Below are positions 8,614-17,954 of a DNA stretch of 64,000 bases, in pieces. The stretch covers positions 110,654 to 174,653 of the forward strand of contig JAEWZN010000019.1 of assembly GCA_023395255.1 (NCBI GenBank). The letters are read 5' to 3'. The number at the start of each line of letters is the position of its first letter. Within the stretch, counting starts at the first letter, position 1. A program made the translations under genes and the position numbers. The notes beneath the pieces are model-generated. The model did no database searches. It was given only the letters and a program-made list of their open reading frames with translations, and had not been told where the DNA came from. The DNA comes from Deferribacteres bacterium (GTDB lineage Bacteria > Chrysiogenota > Deferribacteres > Deferribacterales > Geovibrionaceae).

Positions 8614-9600
8614 TCAGAGCCTTATCACTGTGCGTCCGGCGGCCTTTCCGTCCAGCATGGCTTTTATTTTTTCATCAAGCCCGCTGAGGTCTGCTTCCGC
8701 AGTGAACTCGGCGAGTGCGGCAGGTTTCCATTCCCCCGCAAGCCTGTTCCATGCCTTGATCCGCTTATCCTTCGGGCATTCCACGGAATCAACCCCTATG
8801 AGGCTTATCCCGCGCAGGATGAACGGAAAAACATTGATATTAAGCTCCGGAGACAGCGCAAGACCGCAGCAGGAAACAGCGCCGCCGTATTTAACTGATT
8901 TCAGCATGGCGGACAGGGCGCTTCCGCCGAGAACATCTATTCCGCCGTCCCATACGGGCTTCATAAGCGGCTTTTCCGAACCTGCGGTGAAGTCAGTCAC
9001 GGAGATGACGTTTTCTGCTCCGAGGCTTCTGAGAAAAGGCTCAAGCTTCGGCTTACCGGTGACAGCCCATGGGGAAAAGCCTTCGGCGGCCAGAATTGAG
9101 AGAGCTATGCTCCCCACGCCGCCTGTTGCTCCTGTCACCGCTATGCTTCCGCCCCTGAGTCCCGAATGCAGCAGTCCGTCCGCGCAGAGCGCAGCGGTGA
9201 GCCCCGCCGTGCCTAGGGACATGCTCTCCTTCATTGTTAGCCCGTCAGGTAAGGGGAGAACCCACGCGGACGGAACACGTATATACTCTCCGAAGCCGCC
9301 TGCGGTGTTCATGCCGAGGTCATAGCCCGTGACAATTACCCTGTCGCCCTCTTTGAAGCTGCCGTCAGTGCACACTGCCACCTCCCCGGCAGCGTCAATG
9401 CCGGGGGTATGAGGATATTTTTTCGTAACGCCTTTATTGCCGGAGGCTGAGAGCGCATCCTTGTAGTTCAGGGATGAATAGCGTACACGGATCAGTACCT
9501 CACCCGCGGGCAGGTCATCCGTGCTGCGTTCGGTGATATTGCCTGAGTATGTGCCGTCTGTGTTTTCAGATACTACGTAAGCCCTGAATCCGATGCCCAT
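8614..9600 (-). CDS. YhdH/AcuI-type NADPH-dependent oxidoreductase (MDR superfamily)
   Basis: Zinc-free medium-chain dehydrogenase/reductase, 328 residues, of the YhdH/YhfP group; the characterised member AcuI reduces acryloyl-CoA to propionyl-CoA with NADPH. Seen: N-terminal GroES-like domain with SSLNYKDALSASG and PGIDAAGEV, then a Rossmann nucleotide-binding segment VTGATGGVGSIAL near residue 150. There are no structural zinc cysteines. GGAGG lies close before the ATG. It follows the iron alcohol dehydrogenase gene by 11 bases, so the two form a pair. The substrate is not deducible from sequence; a general quinone or enone reductase is the alternative. Confidence 0.88.
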   Translation of the reverse strand: MGIGFRAYVVSENTDGTYSGNITERSTDDLPAGEVLIRVRYSSLNYKDALSASGNKGVTKKYPHTPGIDAAGEVAVCTDGSFKEGDRVIVTGYDLGMNTAGGFGEYIRVPSAWVLPLPDGLTMKESMSLGTAGLTAALCADGLLHSGLRGGSIAVTGATGGVGSIALSILAAEGFSPWAVTGKPKLEPFLRSLGAENVISVTDFTAGSEKPLMKPVWDGGIDVLGGSALSAMLKSVKYGGAVSCCGLALSPELNINVFPFILRGISLIGVDSVECPKDKRIKAWNRLAGEWKPAALAEFTAEADLSGLDEKIKAMLDGKAAGRTVIRL

Positions 9601-9611
9601 ATCCGCCTCCG

Positions 9612-10778
9612 TCAGTAAGCCATTTTGAGAATGGCAAGTATGTCCTTTGATTTAAGCTTTCTGAACTCGCCTATTTCACCGAAGCGCACAGCGCCTTCGG
9701 CCATTTTCTGAAGCGAGTCCTCCTCCACTCCTGTTTCGGAGAGCCTTGCCGGGAGCCCAATGGAGTTGTAGAAGGCTCTCAGACGGTCAATCCCCTCAAG
9801 GGCGGCTGCTTTTTTATTATCGCTTTCCGCAACACCGAAAACATTTACCGCCAGACTGTAGAATTTATCGGCATTGCTGTCATCCATCACATATTTCATC
9901 CAGTTGGGAAAAAGGATCGCAAGCCCTGCCCCGTGGGAGATGTCAAATAATGCGCTCACCTCATGCTCTATGGAGTGGTTCGCCCAGTCCCCTTCCCTGC
10001 CGAGGGAGAGGAGGGTGTTTAAGGCAAGGTTCCCCGCCCAGAGAATTTCCGCCCGCGCTGTGTAATCGTGCGGGTTTTCCATAACTACCGGCGCGTATTT
10101 CAGGCATGTTTTCAGCAGTGCTTCTGAAAGCCTGTCCTGTGTGAAGGTGTCCGGCGTGGGGGAGAAATACTGCTCGAATATATGGCTCATGATGTCCGCA
10201 ATGCCTGCCGCAGTGTGGAAGGGGGGCACGGTGTACGTGTATTCGGGGTCGAGTATGGAAAACTTAGGCCAGAGTATGGGTGAGTACACCGCCAGCTTCT
10301 GACCTGTTTCGATGTTTGATATTACTGCGTTTCCGTTTGATTCCGAGCCTGTGGCTGCAAGGGTGAGCACTGTGCCTATGGGCAGTGCCTTGTTTATGGC
10401 GGCTTTGCGCAGGCAGAAGTCCCACGGGTCGCCTTCATAGTTCACAGAACCCGCTATGAGCTTGGCACAGTCTATAACGCTGCCGCCGCCGACAGCGAGA
10501 ATGAAGTCTATGTTCTCCTCCCTGCATATGCGCACACCTTCTCGCACACTTGTTATGCGGGGGTTAGGTTCGATTCCGCTCAGTTCAGTGTAAAAAAGCC
10601 CTCTGTCCGTGAGTTTGTCAGTTATCGTCTGAAAAAGTCCGTCCTGTTTTATTCTTTTACTGCCGTAGCAGATGAGCACACGTGTTGCGCCGTATTTTTC
10701 TATCTGTCTGCCCAGAACCTTTATCTGGTTTCTGCCGAAGAAGATTTTAGTGGGGATGTTCAGTGTGAAGTTGTCCAT
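9612..10778 (-). CDS. Iron-containing alcohol dehydrogenase (butanol dehydrogenase-like)
   Basis: Cytoplasmic group III (Fe-dependent) NAD(P)H alcohol dehydrogenase, 388 residues. The N-terminal nucleotide-binding half carries GGGSVIDCAK near residue 98. The C-terminal helical half supplies the metal ligands, with the family's HEVSALFDISHGAGLAILFPNWM stretch near 265-290. Closest to the YqhD/BDH type that reduces short and medium aldehydes. GGAGG sits before the ATG. It is upstream of the YhdH-like gene on the same strand, suggesting joint handling of reactive carbonyls, which is inference. Confidence 0.9.
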   Translation of the reverse strand: MDNFTLNIPTKIFFGRNQIKVLGRQIEKYGATRVLICYGSKRIKQDGLFQTITDKLTDRGLFYTELSGIEPNPRITSVREGVRICREENIDFILAVGGGSVIDCAKLIAGSVNYEGDPWDFCLRKAAINKALPIGTVLTLAATGSESNGNAVISNIETGQKLAVYSPILWPKFSILDPEYTYTVPPFHTAAGIADIMSHIFEQYFSPTPDTFTQDRLSEALLKTCLKYAPVVMENPHDYTARAEILWAGNLALNTLLSLGREGDWANHSIEHEVSALFDISHGAGLAILFPNWMKYVMDDSNADKFYSLAVNVFGVAESDNKKAAALEGIDRLRAFYNSIGLPARLSETGVEEDSLQKMAEGAVRFGEIGEFRKLKSKDILAILKMAY

Positions 10779-10898
10779 TTATTGTCCTCCGTATTAATAT
10801 AAGGATAGCATTTATACGGATTGGTTCAAGCCCCGTGTTCCCTATATTGCCTTTACTGTGTGCCTTTATTCTGGTATTAATCCGTTAAAGAGGGCGCT

Positions 10899-11756
10899 AT
10901 GAAGAAAAACATAGGGAAAATAGCAATAAAGGTAATTATGGTTCTGCTCATACTCGGTCTGGTGGGCAGGGCTGTTTATGTTCTCAGCGGGGCACAGAGC
11001 GGTCATCTGCCGGAAAACACCGTGGCGGAGCTTTCCATAACCGGGATAATTTATGATGCTGATTCGGTTATAGAATCCCTTGAGGAACTTTCCAAAAACG
11101 AGAAGGTCAAGGGGATTATCATCAGGGTGAACAGCCCCGGCGGTGTCATAACTCCGACCAAGGAAATTTTCGACTATATCCAGACAATCAACAAGCCTGT
11201 TTATGCCTCCATGGAGAGTGTGGCGGCCTCCGGCGGATATTACGTTTCCGCTGCCTGCGACCGGATATTTGCCATGCCCACCACGATTACGGGGAGCATA
11301 GGGGTTATAATGCAGCTTTCCAACTACGAAAAGCTCATGAACACCATAGGTATAAAAAACTTTTCGCTGAAAAGCGGAGAATTCAAGGATATAGGCTCTC
11401 CTGATAGGGAAATGACCGAGGCGGAGAAGCAGATCCTCATGACCACCGTGATGGATATGTATGAGCAGTTTATAGAGGATATACAAAAGCGCAGGAATAT
11501 GGATGAGGCTGTGCTCCGTGCACAGGCGGACGGCAGGGTCTTCACCGGAAAACGCGCCTTTGACATGGGGTTTGTGGATAACCTCGGCAGCAGAAGGGAC
11601 GCTTTCGAGGAGATGAAAAACGAGCTCAAACTTGAAAATGTGGAACTGAGAAACTTTGATAAAAAGCTCTCCGTGTGGGATAAATTCTTCGGCAGAGTCG
11701 AAGGGCTGAATCTTGCGGGCGGAGCTCATTTCATGTATCTGTACAAAGGGTATTGA
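10899..11756 (+). CDS. sppA: SppA, signal peptide peptidase (short form, S49)
   Basis: Membrane-anchored serine protease that degrades cleaved signal peptides. The 285-residue product has one N-terminal membrane helix (about 8-28) and a single S49 domain, so it is the short form seen in Bacillus rather than the double-domain E. coli form. The nucleophile is Ser111 in ESVAASGGYY and the general base Lys163 in KSGEFKDIGSP; NSPGG near 79 is also conserved. It overlaps nothing but is followed after four bases by a small lipoprotein gene, probably in the same transcript. Confidence 0.93.
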   Translation: MKKNIGKIAIKVIMVLLILGLVGRAVYVLSGAQSGHLPENTVAELSITGIIYDADSVIESLEELSKNEKVKGIIIRVNSPGGVITPTKEIFDYIQTINKPVYASMESVAASGGYYVSAACDRIFAMPTTITGSIGVIMQLSNYEKLMNTIGIKNFSLKSGEFKDIGSPDREMTEAEKQILMTTVMDMYEQFIEDIQKRRNMDEAVLRAQADGRVFTGKRAFDMGFVDNLGSRRDAFEEMKNELKLENVELRNFDKKLSVWDKFFGRVEGLNLAGGAHFMYLYKGY

Positions 11757-11760
11757 AAAA

Positions 11761-11952
11761 ATGCGTATTTCGCTTCTGATCGCGCTTGCGCTGGCTTTTT
11801 TGCTCTCTTCATGCACCAAAAGAGGCATCTATGAAGGGATTCAGGCAAACGAGCGCAGGCAGTGCGAAGAACTCAGAGGAACAGACAGGGAAGACTGTCT
11901 GAAAAGGGCTGAACAGTCATACGACGAATACATGCGTGATATGGGGAAATAG
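11761..11952 (+). CDS. Small lipoprotein, function unknown
   Basis: A 63-residue product starting at the ATG four bases after the sppA stop. A short signal peptide ends in the lipobox LSSC, so Cys19 should be lipidated. The mature part is about 45 residues, hydrophilic, with two further cysteines (in the RRQCEEL and REDCLKR segments) that could form a disulfide. No family is recognised. Position suggests co-expression with sppA. Confidence 0.75.
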   Translation: MRISLLIALALAFLLSSCTKRGIYEGIQANERRQCEELRGTDREDCLKRAEQSYDEYMRDMGK

Positions 11953-11959
11953 CCGCGGC

Positions 11960-13600
11960 TTAAAGGCTGCTCAGCTGCGGCGCGGTCTTCTTTTTCTCAT
12001 CTTCGCATATGTGTTTTCTTGCGTGTGCAAAGGCTCCGCCCAGTGTAGGGAAAATATGCTGAGGCGGGAGATACCCGTTTATTTCAAGATCCGTAAGCCT
12101 TTCTTTCAGCGTGTCATTTGCCACTATCATGGCTATTATGCCGCTCTCTTTAATATTCACCAGCATTTCCGTGAGGGCGAAAAAACCAGAATAATCTATG
12201 AACGGAACCTTTGAACAGTTGAATATAATCACCTCGTTGTCCAGTATGCTCCCCACCTTTCCCACAACCTGAGTGGCGGAACCGAAGAAGAACGGGCCGT
12301 TTACATCCACAACCCTTATCTGATGCCTGTTGCCCGCCGATGAACCACAGGGGGCGGAGTCTGCCGTTTCCAGATCCACGTCATCAACCTGAGTCTGCGT
12401 CTGTGTGGATATGCGGTAGGTGAGAAGAACGGAGGCTGCCACAAGCCCCACACCCACAGCCACAATGAGATCCACAAATACCGTAAGCACAAGGACAATG
12501 GACATCACCGCTATGTCATGCCGCGGAGCCTTGCGGATTATTTTAAGGAAACGGTAGTCCACAATATCAAACCCTACCTTGATCAGTATCCCCGCCAGAA
12601 CAGAGAGAGGCACTCTCTCCGCCTGTTCACCGAAGCCGAGGACGAACCCCAGAAGGAGAAGCGCGTGTACGATCCCGGAGAGTCTTGTTGTTCCGCCGGA
12701 TTTGACATTTATTACCGTGCGCATAGTTGCTCCCGCGCCGGGGATTCCACCCGCCAGAGAGGAGAGCATGTTCCCCAGCCCCTGACCGAAAAGTTCCTTG
12801 TTGGGGTTATGCTTGGTACGGGTGAGCGAGTCCGATACAAGGGAGGTGAGCAGGCTGTCAATGGAACCGAGTACGGCGAGGCTCATTGCCGTGGTTACTA
12901 TAAAAGTAAGCTGCGATATGGAAAACACAGGCAGATGAAACGAGGGTAGCCCGGATGGAATGTGGCCTATTACCGCAGTGTTAAACCCCATGAAACCAGC
13001 AAAAGCGGTCACTCCTATGAGCGCTATGAGGGGGGAGGGGAGAACGCGGGTCACCTTTTTAGGTGTGAGAAAAACAATGGCGAGGGTTATGAGCCCCAGC
13101 GCAAGGTCGTTTGGGCTGAAATCCGTGAAAATCCTGCCCGCCTCCGAAATCGCCATGATCGGGGAGCGCACGCTTCCGGCTCCGGTGAGCGGATGGATCT
13201 GGAGCAGGATTATAATTATGCCGATCCCAGTCATGAAGCCGGATATTACGGGATAGGGGATGTAGCGGATCAGTCCGCCTATGCGGCAGAAACCGAGAAG
13301 TACCTGAAACAGACCGCCGAGGAATATTATAGTGATGACAAAGGTCATATCCCCGTGGTAGAGAGCAACGGCGGATGCAGTAACCACCGTCATGGGGCCT
13401 GTGGGGCCTGAAATCTGCACAGGTGTTCCCCCGAAGACTGCTGCTGTGAGCCCCAGAATTATTGCGCCGTAAAGCCCGGCCTGCGCACCCGCACCGCTGG
13501 CCACTCCGAAAGCCAGCGCAAGGGGGAGGGCAATAACCCCTGCGGTTATCCCTCCGTATAAATCTCCTGCCAGCCGCTTTGTATAGTCTCGCTTTCTCAT
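11960..13600 (-). CDS. SulP (SLC26) family anion transporter with STAS domain
   Basis: Inner-membrane transporter of the SulP family (sulfate, bicarbonate or other anions). The core has about 10-14 hydrophobic segments and opens with DLYGGITAGVIALPLALAFG, the family signature. The C-terminal ~100 residues form a cytoplasmic STAS domain with VPFIDYSGFFAL near its middle. The start is placed at the ATG at 13600, with GGGG eight bases upstream; an in-frame ATG at 13660 would add 20 basic residues but lacks a ribosome-binding site. The substrate cannot be read from sequence. Convergent with sppA and the lipoprotein. Confidence 0.88.
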   Translation of the reverse strand: MRKRDYTKRLAGDLYGGITAGVIALPLALAFGVASGAGAQAGLYGAIILGLTAAVFGGTPVQISGPTGPMTVVTASAVALYHGDMTFVITIIFLGGLFQVLLGFCRIGGLIRYIPYPVISGFMTGIGIIIILLQIHPLTGAGSVRSPIMAISEAGRIFTDFSPNDLALGLITLAIVFLTPKKVTRVLPSPLIALIGVTAFAGFMGFNTAVIGHIPSGLPSFHLPVFSISQLTFIVTTAMSLAVLGSIDSLLTSLVSDSLTRTKHNPNKELFGQGLGNMLSSLAGGIPGAGATMRTVINVKSGGTTRLSGIVHALLLLGFVLGFGEQAERVPLSVLAGILIKVGFDIVDYRFLKIIRKAPRHDIAVMSIVLVLTVFVDLIVAVGVGLVAASVLLTYRISTQTQTQVDDVDLETADSAPCGSSAGNRHQIRVVDVNGPFFFGSATQVVGKVGSILDNEVIIFNCSKVPFIDYSGFFALTEMLVNIKESGIIAMIVANDTLKERLTDLEINGYLPPQHIFPTLGGAFAHARKHICEDEKKKTAPQLSSL

Positions 13601-13877
13601 AGGTTTGCCCCGCCTGTATGGGAAAGTTGTCTGTAAGCGCATGGGGTGGTTATGAACCATAACTTATAACCGGATTTTCCCTGTTTACTCAGCTTGTGTC
13701 AACCGCTTTTCAGGAAAAAGTTAAAAAAATATTGCTGCTGTATAAGCAGAAAATGAAATTTATTTAATAATAGTTAAAATATCTGAGATGTTCCCCTGTG
13801 CTGCGCAAGCCTTTACTATTGAACATATCCTGTTTATTGACATATACTCCCATATTGTGACGGATTACGGAGGGGAG

Positions 13878-15401
13878 ATGTTTTGCCGTATTTTTTCTGC
13901 CCATGTGGCAGGGATCGAGGGGGTTCTCATTGAGGTTGAGGTGGACACGGCTAATGTAGGCCTCCCGTCGTTCAGCATGGTGGGGCTTGCTGAGACCTCT
14001 GTCCGGGAAAGCAGGGACAGGGTGCGCTCCGCCCTTAAAAACATGGGTTTCTCCATATTCAACAAGCCGATCACAATCAACTTCGCCCCTGCGGACTTCC
14101 GCAAGGAGGGGACGGGTTTTGACCTGCCTGTTGCTGTGGGTCTTCTCAAATCCGCCGGGCACATAGACGCAGATACGGATAAAACCCTTTTCATAGGGGA
14201 ACTTTCGCTGGACGGAAAGCTCCGCCCCGTGAGCGGGGTTTTGTCTGTAACCTACGCCGCCCGTGAGAAGGGGTTCGAGACTGTCATTCTGCCGAAGGAG
14301 AACATGGCTGAGGCCTCTCTCGTCAGCGGGATTAAGACAGGCGGTGCGGAAAACCTCTCGGAAGTGCTTGCGTGGCTTGGGGGAAACGGCGGGGTTTCAT
14401 TCGCCGGGAACAAGGATGCCTGTGAGCTTCCCGCCCGTGAACTGATGCATGATTTCAGGGATGTAAAGGGGCAGTTCACAGCCCGCCGCGCAGCGGAGGT
14501 TGCCGCCGCCGGAATGCACAATATCCTCATGATCGGCCCGCCCGGAAGCGGCAAGACAATGATTGCCCGCAGGCTGTCGGGGATTCTGCCTCCGCTGGAT
14601 ATGGAGGAGGCTATAGAGACTCTCAAGATCCATTCTGTTGCGGGGCTTGTGAGGAATGTTTCCGATATAAGCTTTGAGCGCCCCTTTGTTTCGCCTCATC
14701 ACACAAGCAGTTCCGTCTCCATAGTCGGGGGAACCTCCCGCGCCAAGCCCGGTCAGGTGAGCATAGCCCACAACGGAATACTCTTCATGGACGAGTTTCT
14801 GGAGTTTAACCGCAGCGTTCTTGAAACCCTCCGTCAGCCTATGGAGGACAAGGAGGTAACGGTGGCCAGAGCGGACAGAACAGTGAAATACCCTGCCTCG
14901 TTCATGCTTGTGGCTGCCTGCAACCCCTGCCCATGCGGCTATTACGGCGATTCCAGACGGGAGTGCACCTGTGCCCCCTCTCAGGTACAGAAGTACCGCG
15001 CGCGCCTTTCAGGGCCTCTGCTGGACAGAATTGACATCCATATGGAAGTGAAGGCGGTGGATTTGAAGGAGCTGGCAGGGCTTGATGACGGCGAATCCTC
15101 CGAAAGCATGAGAGACAGAGTGATGAACGCCCATCGGATGCAGAAGGAACGTTTCAGGGGTGAGAAAATTCTCCTCAACTCCCAGATGGGTGAAAGGCAG
15201 ATAAAGAAATACTGCAGGCTTGATGATAAAAGCATGAAGCTTCTGGAAAATGCCTGCGACCGTTTCGGTTATTCCGCAAGGGCATATTCCAAAATTCTTA
15301 AAGTTGCCCGCACACTGGCTGATATGGATAACAGTTCTGATATTCAGTCTAAGCATGTGCTGGAGGCGCTCCACTACAGGCTTCTGGACAGGGAAAACTG
15401 A
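13878..15401 (+). CDS. comM: ComM/YifB family Mg-chelatase-like AAA+ ATPase
   Basis: Hexameric AAA+ helicase family; ComM in Vibrio promotes branch migration during natural transformation. About 507 residues: an N-terminal Lon-protease-like fold (VDTANVGLPSFSMVGLAETSVRESRDRV), a central AAA+ domain with Walker A GPPGSGKT near 220 and Walker B-like ILFMDEFLEF, a zinc-type cysteine cluster CNPCPCGYYGD..CTC, and a C-terminal Mg-chelatase domain. The start at 13878 follows GGAGGGGAG and matches the family N-terminus; an in-frame upstream ATG at 13788 would add 30 atypical residues. Confidence 0.92.
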   Translation: MFCRIFSAHVAGIEGVLIEVEVDTANVGLPSFSMVGLAETSVRESRDRVRSALKNMGFSIFNKPITINFAPADFRKEGTGFDLPVAVGLLKSAGHIDADTDKTLFIGELSLDGKLRPVSGVLSVTYAAREKGFETVILPKENMAEASLVSGIKTGGAENLSEVLAWLGGNGGVSFAGNKDACELPARELMHDFRDVKGQFTARRAAEVAAAGMHNILMIGPPGSGKTMIARRLSGILPPLDMEEAIETLKIHSVAGLVRNVSDISFERPFVSPHHTSSSVSIVGGTSRAKPGQVSIAHNGILFMDEFLEFNRSVLETLRQPMEDKEVTVARADRTVKYPASFMLVAACNPCPCGYYGDSRRECTCAPSQVQKYRARLSGPLLDRIDIHMEVKAVDLKELAGLDDGESSESMRDRVMNAHRMQKERFRGEKILLNSQMGERQIKKYCRLDDKSMKLLENACDRFGYSARAYSKILKVARTLADMDNSSDIQSKHVLEALHYRLLDREN

Positions 15402-15562
15402 ATAACAGCTAAATAGCGTATAAAAAGACTTTTTTCACCAAAACCGTCCTCTATCACACTGATTATTAACTAGGAAATTATTTTTCATAATAAGCTATAT
15501 GTCTGTGTAAATTTTAGGTCAGCCGTGATAATATGAATCATAATTAAGTACTAGGGTTTAAC

Positions 15563-17599
15563 TTGGAATCTGATAATGTTTTTATAAGTAAAAACGCTCT
15601 TTGTGATCTGCTTGACCATTCTTTTGAGAATGCTTCTGCTCCGCTTATCTGGCAGTCAGAAAACGGGGATATTCTGAGGGTCAATGCTGCTGCCTGCGCT
15701 TATTTCGGCTACAGCGCAGACGAAATGACAGGTATGAATGCCGTGAGGCTGTGCCCTGATCTGGACGCGGAAGCTCTTAAGGCAGAGTGGATGGAAATAC
15801 TCCGCAGCGGCAGCATCTCCCTGTGCGCCCGCCATATATGTGCAGACGGGGAGATTAAGCACGCCGAGATTGTGAAAACACTTATCAGAACCGGAGAACA
15901 CAAAATATCTCTGGTAACCGTTGAAAATGTCAGCCCCCTGAAACAGAAGACGGATGAGGTTCAGTTCCTCTACGGTATAATGGATATGTCCAGCGATGCG
16001 ATCTTTGTGATACGCACCGCGGACGGAAGGGTGATGTATGCCAATGAAAAAGCCTGCGTGAGCCTCGGCTACACCGCGGAAGAGCTTAAAAATATGCATC
16101 TGGATGCCTTCCGTGTGCATCCCGCGGAGTGGGGTTCTTTTGCGGCTTATCTTAACAGGCTTTCTGCAGCTAACGTAAACATGCTCTACTGTGTCCACAG
16201 GCGGAAGGACGGCTCATGTTATCCGGTGGAGACAAGCCTGAAAACCTTCATTCGTGATAATGAGAAATACAACATAGCCGTGGTGAGAGACATAAGCGAA
16301 AGGCTGCGTTTTTTCACTGAGCTTGAGGATAAAAACACAGCACTTGAAAAGCTGAACAATATGCTCTCCGCCGAGGTGGAGGAAAGAACCAAGAAGCTTC
16401 TTTTCACCGAGGAGAAATACGAAACCTATGTGAAGAATGCTCCTGATCCGATCTTTTTCACTGACGAAAGCGGCAGACACAGGGATGTCAACGGGGCTCT
16501 GTGCCTCATAACCGGATATACGAAGGATGAGCTTCTGGCTATGGACTTTTTCGGCCTAGTGGCGGAGGAGAGCTTATCTGACGCTAAGAGTGCCTTCTCT
16601 GATATGCTGAAAACAGGCAGAGCCTCTGTCTCGCTCAAACTGGCAAAGAAAAACGGCGAGAAGTTTTATATATACCTCAATACCGCGGAGGTCGAGGGCG
16701 GGGTGTACATGGGCATCTGCAAGGATGTAACCCGCAGTGTTCTCCTTGAGGAGGCGCTCAAAAAACTCAATGAGGAGCTTGCGGAGCGTGTGCGTGAGGA
16801 GGTTGCGCTCAGGCAGAAGCAGGAGGGCTTCCTGTTTGAACAGAAAAAGCTTGAGGATATGGGGCTGCTCATAAACGCTATAGCCCACCAATGGCGTCAG
16901 CCGATAAACGCACTGATTCTGTATATTCAGGATATAATGGACACTTACGACTCCGGCGAGCTTTCAAGGGAGTACATACACACATTCGAAACCGTGTGTA
17001 AGGATCTTATTATCCATATGTCCAAAACCATAGACGATTTCCGCACCTTTTTCGCCCCTGACAAGACAAAGACACACTTTGACATCGCATCTGAGATTGT
17101 GAAGCTGATGAAGCTGCTGCGTGTTCAGATGCACGACAGAAGCATAAACTACCGCATTTACTGCATCTGCTCCGGAGAGATGCATGACTGTACCGAAGCA
17201 CCTTTCTGGGGGGACTGCCCGGAGGGGAGGACGACCGTCTACGGCTATCTGGACGAGTTCAAGCAGGCTCTGATAAATATTGTTTATAACGCTGTTGATG
17301 CCATTGAGGAAAAAATGAGCGGTGATGATATTAAGAAGGGTTTTATCAGGATAGAAATAGAAAATATGCTCCGTCAGGTTGTACTGCGCATAAAAGACAA
17401 CGGAACCGGAATCAGCCCTGACAGACTGCCCAAGGTTTTTGATCCTTACTACACAACCAAGGAAGAGGGCAAAGGCACAGGAATAGGGCTTTATATGGCT
17501 AAAATGGTCATAGAAAAACATAACGGCGGCAGAATAAACGCCGGAAATTCAGAGGAAGGCGCTGTCTTTGAGATAGTTATTCCGAAGTTTACTGACTGA
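15563..17599 (+). CDS. PAS-domain sensor histidine kinase (cytoplasmic)
   Basis: Soluble sensor kinase of 678 residues with no membrane segment. Three PAS domains are visible at about 18-125, 135-245 and 283-392, then a coiled coil (about 395-435), the dimerisation/phosphoacceptor region with His442 in NAIAHQWRQPINAL, and an HATPase domain with IVYNAVDAIEE, DNGTGI and GTGIGLYMAK motifs. The HQWRQP H-box marks a group common in delta- and epsilonproteobacteria-like genomes. The start is TTG with TAGGG six bases upstream. It is related in C-terminal sequence to the kinase at 17941-19998 and converges with the receiver at 17604-17954. Confidence 0.9.
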   Translation: MESDNVFISKNALCDLLDHSFENASAPLIWQSENGDILRVNAAACAYFGYSADEMTGMNAVRLCPDLDAEALKAEWMEILRSGSISLCARHICADGEIKHAEIVKTLIRTGEHKISLVTVENVSPLKQKTDEVQFLYGIMDMSSDAIFVIRTADGRVMYANEKACVSLGYTAEELKNMHLDAFRVHPAEWGSFAAYLNRLSAANVNMLYCVHRRKDGSCYPVETSLKTFIRDNEKYNIAVVRDISERLRFFTELEDKNTALEKLNNMLSAEVEERTKKLLFTEEKYETYVKNAPDPIFFTDESGRHRDVNGALCLITGYTKDELLAMDFFGLVAEESLSDAKSAFSDMLKTGRASVSLKLAKKNGEKFYIYLNTAEVEGGVYMGICKDVTRSVLLEEALKKLNEELAERVREEVALRQKQEGFLFEQKKLEDMGLLINAIAHQWRQPINALILYIQDIMDTYDSGELSREYIHTFETVCKDLIIHMSKTIDDFRTFFAPDKTKTHFDIASEIVKLMKLLRVQMHDRSINYRIYCICSGEMHDCTEAPFWGDCPEGRTTVYGYLDEFKQALINIVYNAVDAIEEKMSGDDIKKGFIRIEIENMLRQVVLRIKDNGTGISPDRLPKVFDPYYTTKEEGKGTGIGLYMAKMVIEKHNGGRINAGNSEEGAVFEIVIPKFTD

Positions 17600-17603
17600 G
17601 AAA

Positions 17604-17954
17604 TTACTTCCCCAACTCATCAAGACATTTAAAAAATTCATCCCTGTCAATGGGTTTGAAGAGCTTTTTAACCCCCTGAATAACCTCTGCCTCCTCGCGG
17701 TAGGCGGTGGTTACGACAATTTTGGTATCGGGGCTTTCCTCTTTTATTTTTTCCACGAGTTCAAAGCCGCTCATTTCGGGCATAGCCAGATCAGTTATAA
17801 CTATATCCGGTTTATGCTCACGGAAAACAGCAAGGGCTTCCTTACCGTTTTTAACAGTATAAACCTTCTTAAACTCTCTGGCCAGTATCATGGACATTAT
17901 TTTACTGACCATGAAATCGTCTTCTGCGTAAAGAATAGTCTTATTCTTCATCAC
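17604..17954 (-). CDS. Single-domain response regulator
   Basis: CheY-like stand-alone receiver of 116 residues with no output domain. Acidic pair Asp12-Asp13 (YAEDDFM), phospho-Asp55 (ITDLAMPEMSG), Thr83/84 and Lys100 followed by Pro are all present. Its start overlaps the end of the histidine kinase gene upstream (17941-19998) by 14 bases, so that kinase is the obvious phosphodonor. It ends four bases from the stop of the convergent kinase gene. ATGATG gives two possible starts three bases apart. Confidence 0.92.
   Translation of the reverse strand: MMKNKTILYAEDDFMVSKIMSMILAREFKKVYTVKNGKEALAVFREHKPDIVITDLAMPEMSGFELVEKIKEESPDTKIVVTTAYREEAEVIQGVKKLFKPIDRDEFFKCLDELGK

Noticed and set aside
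10866..11828. A 320-residue antisense reading frame across sppA
   Set aside because: The plus strand encodes a complete SppA with its catalytic residues; the antisense frame has no recognisable domain or start signal.
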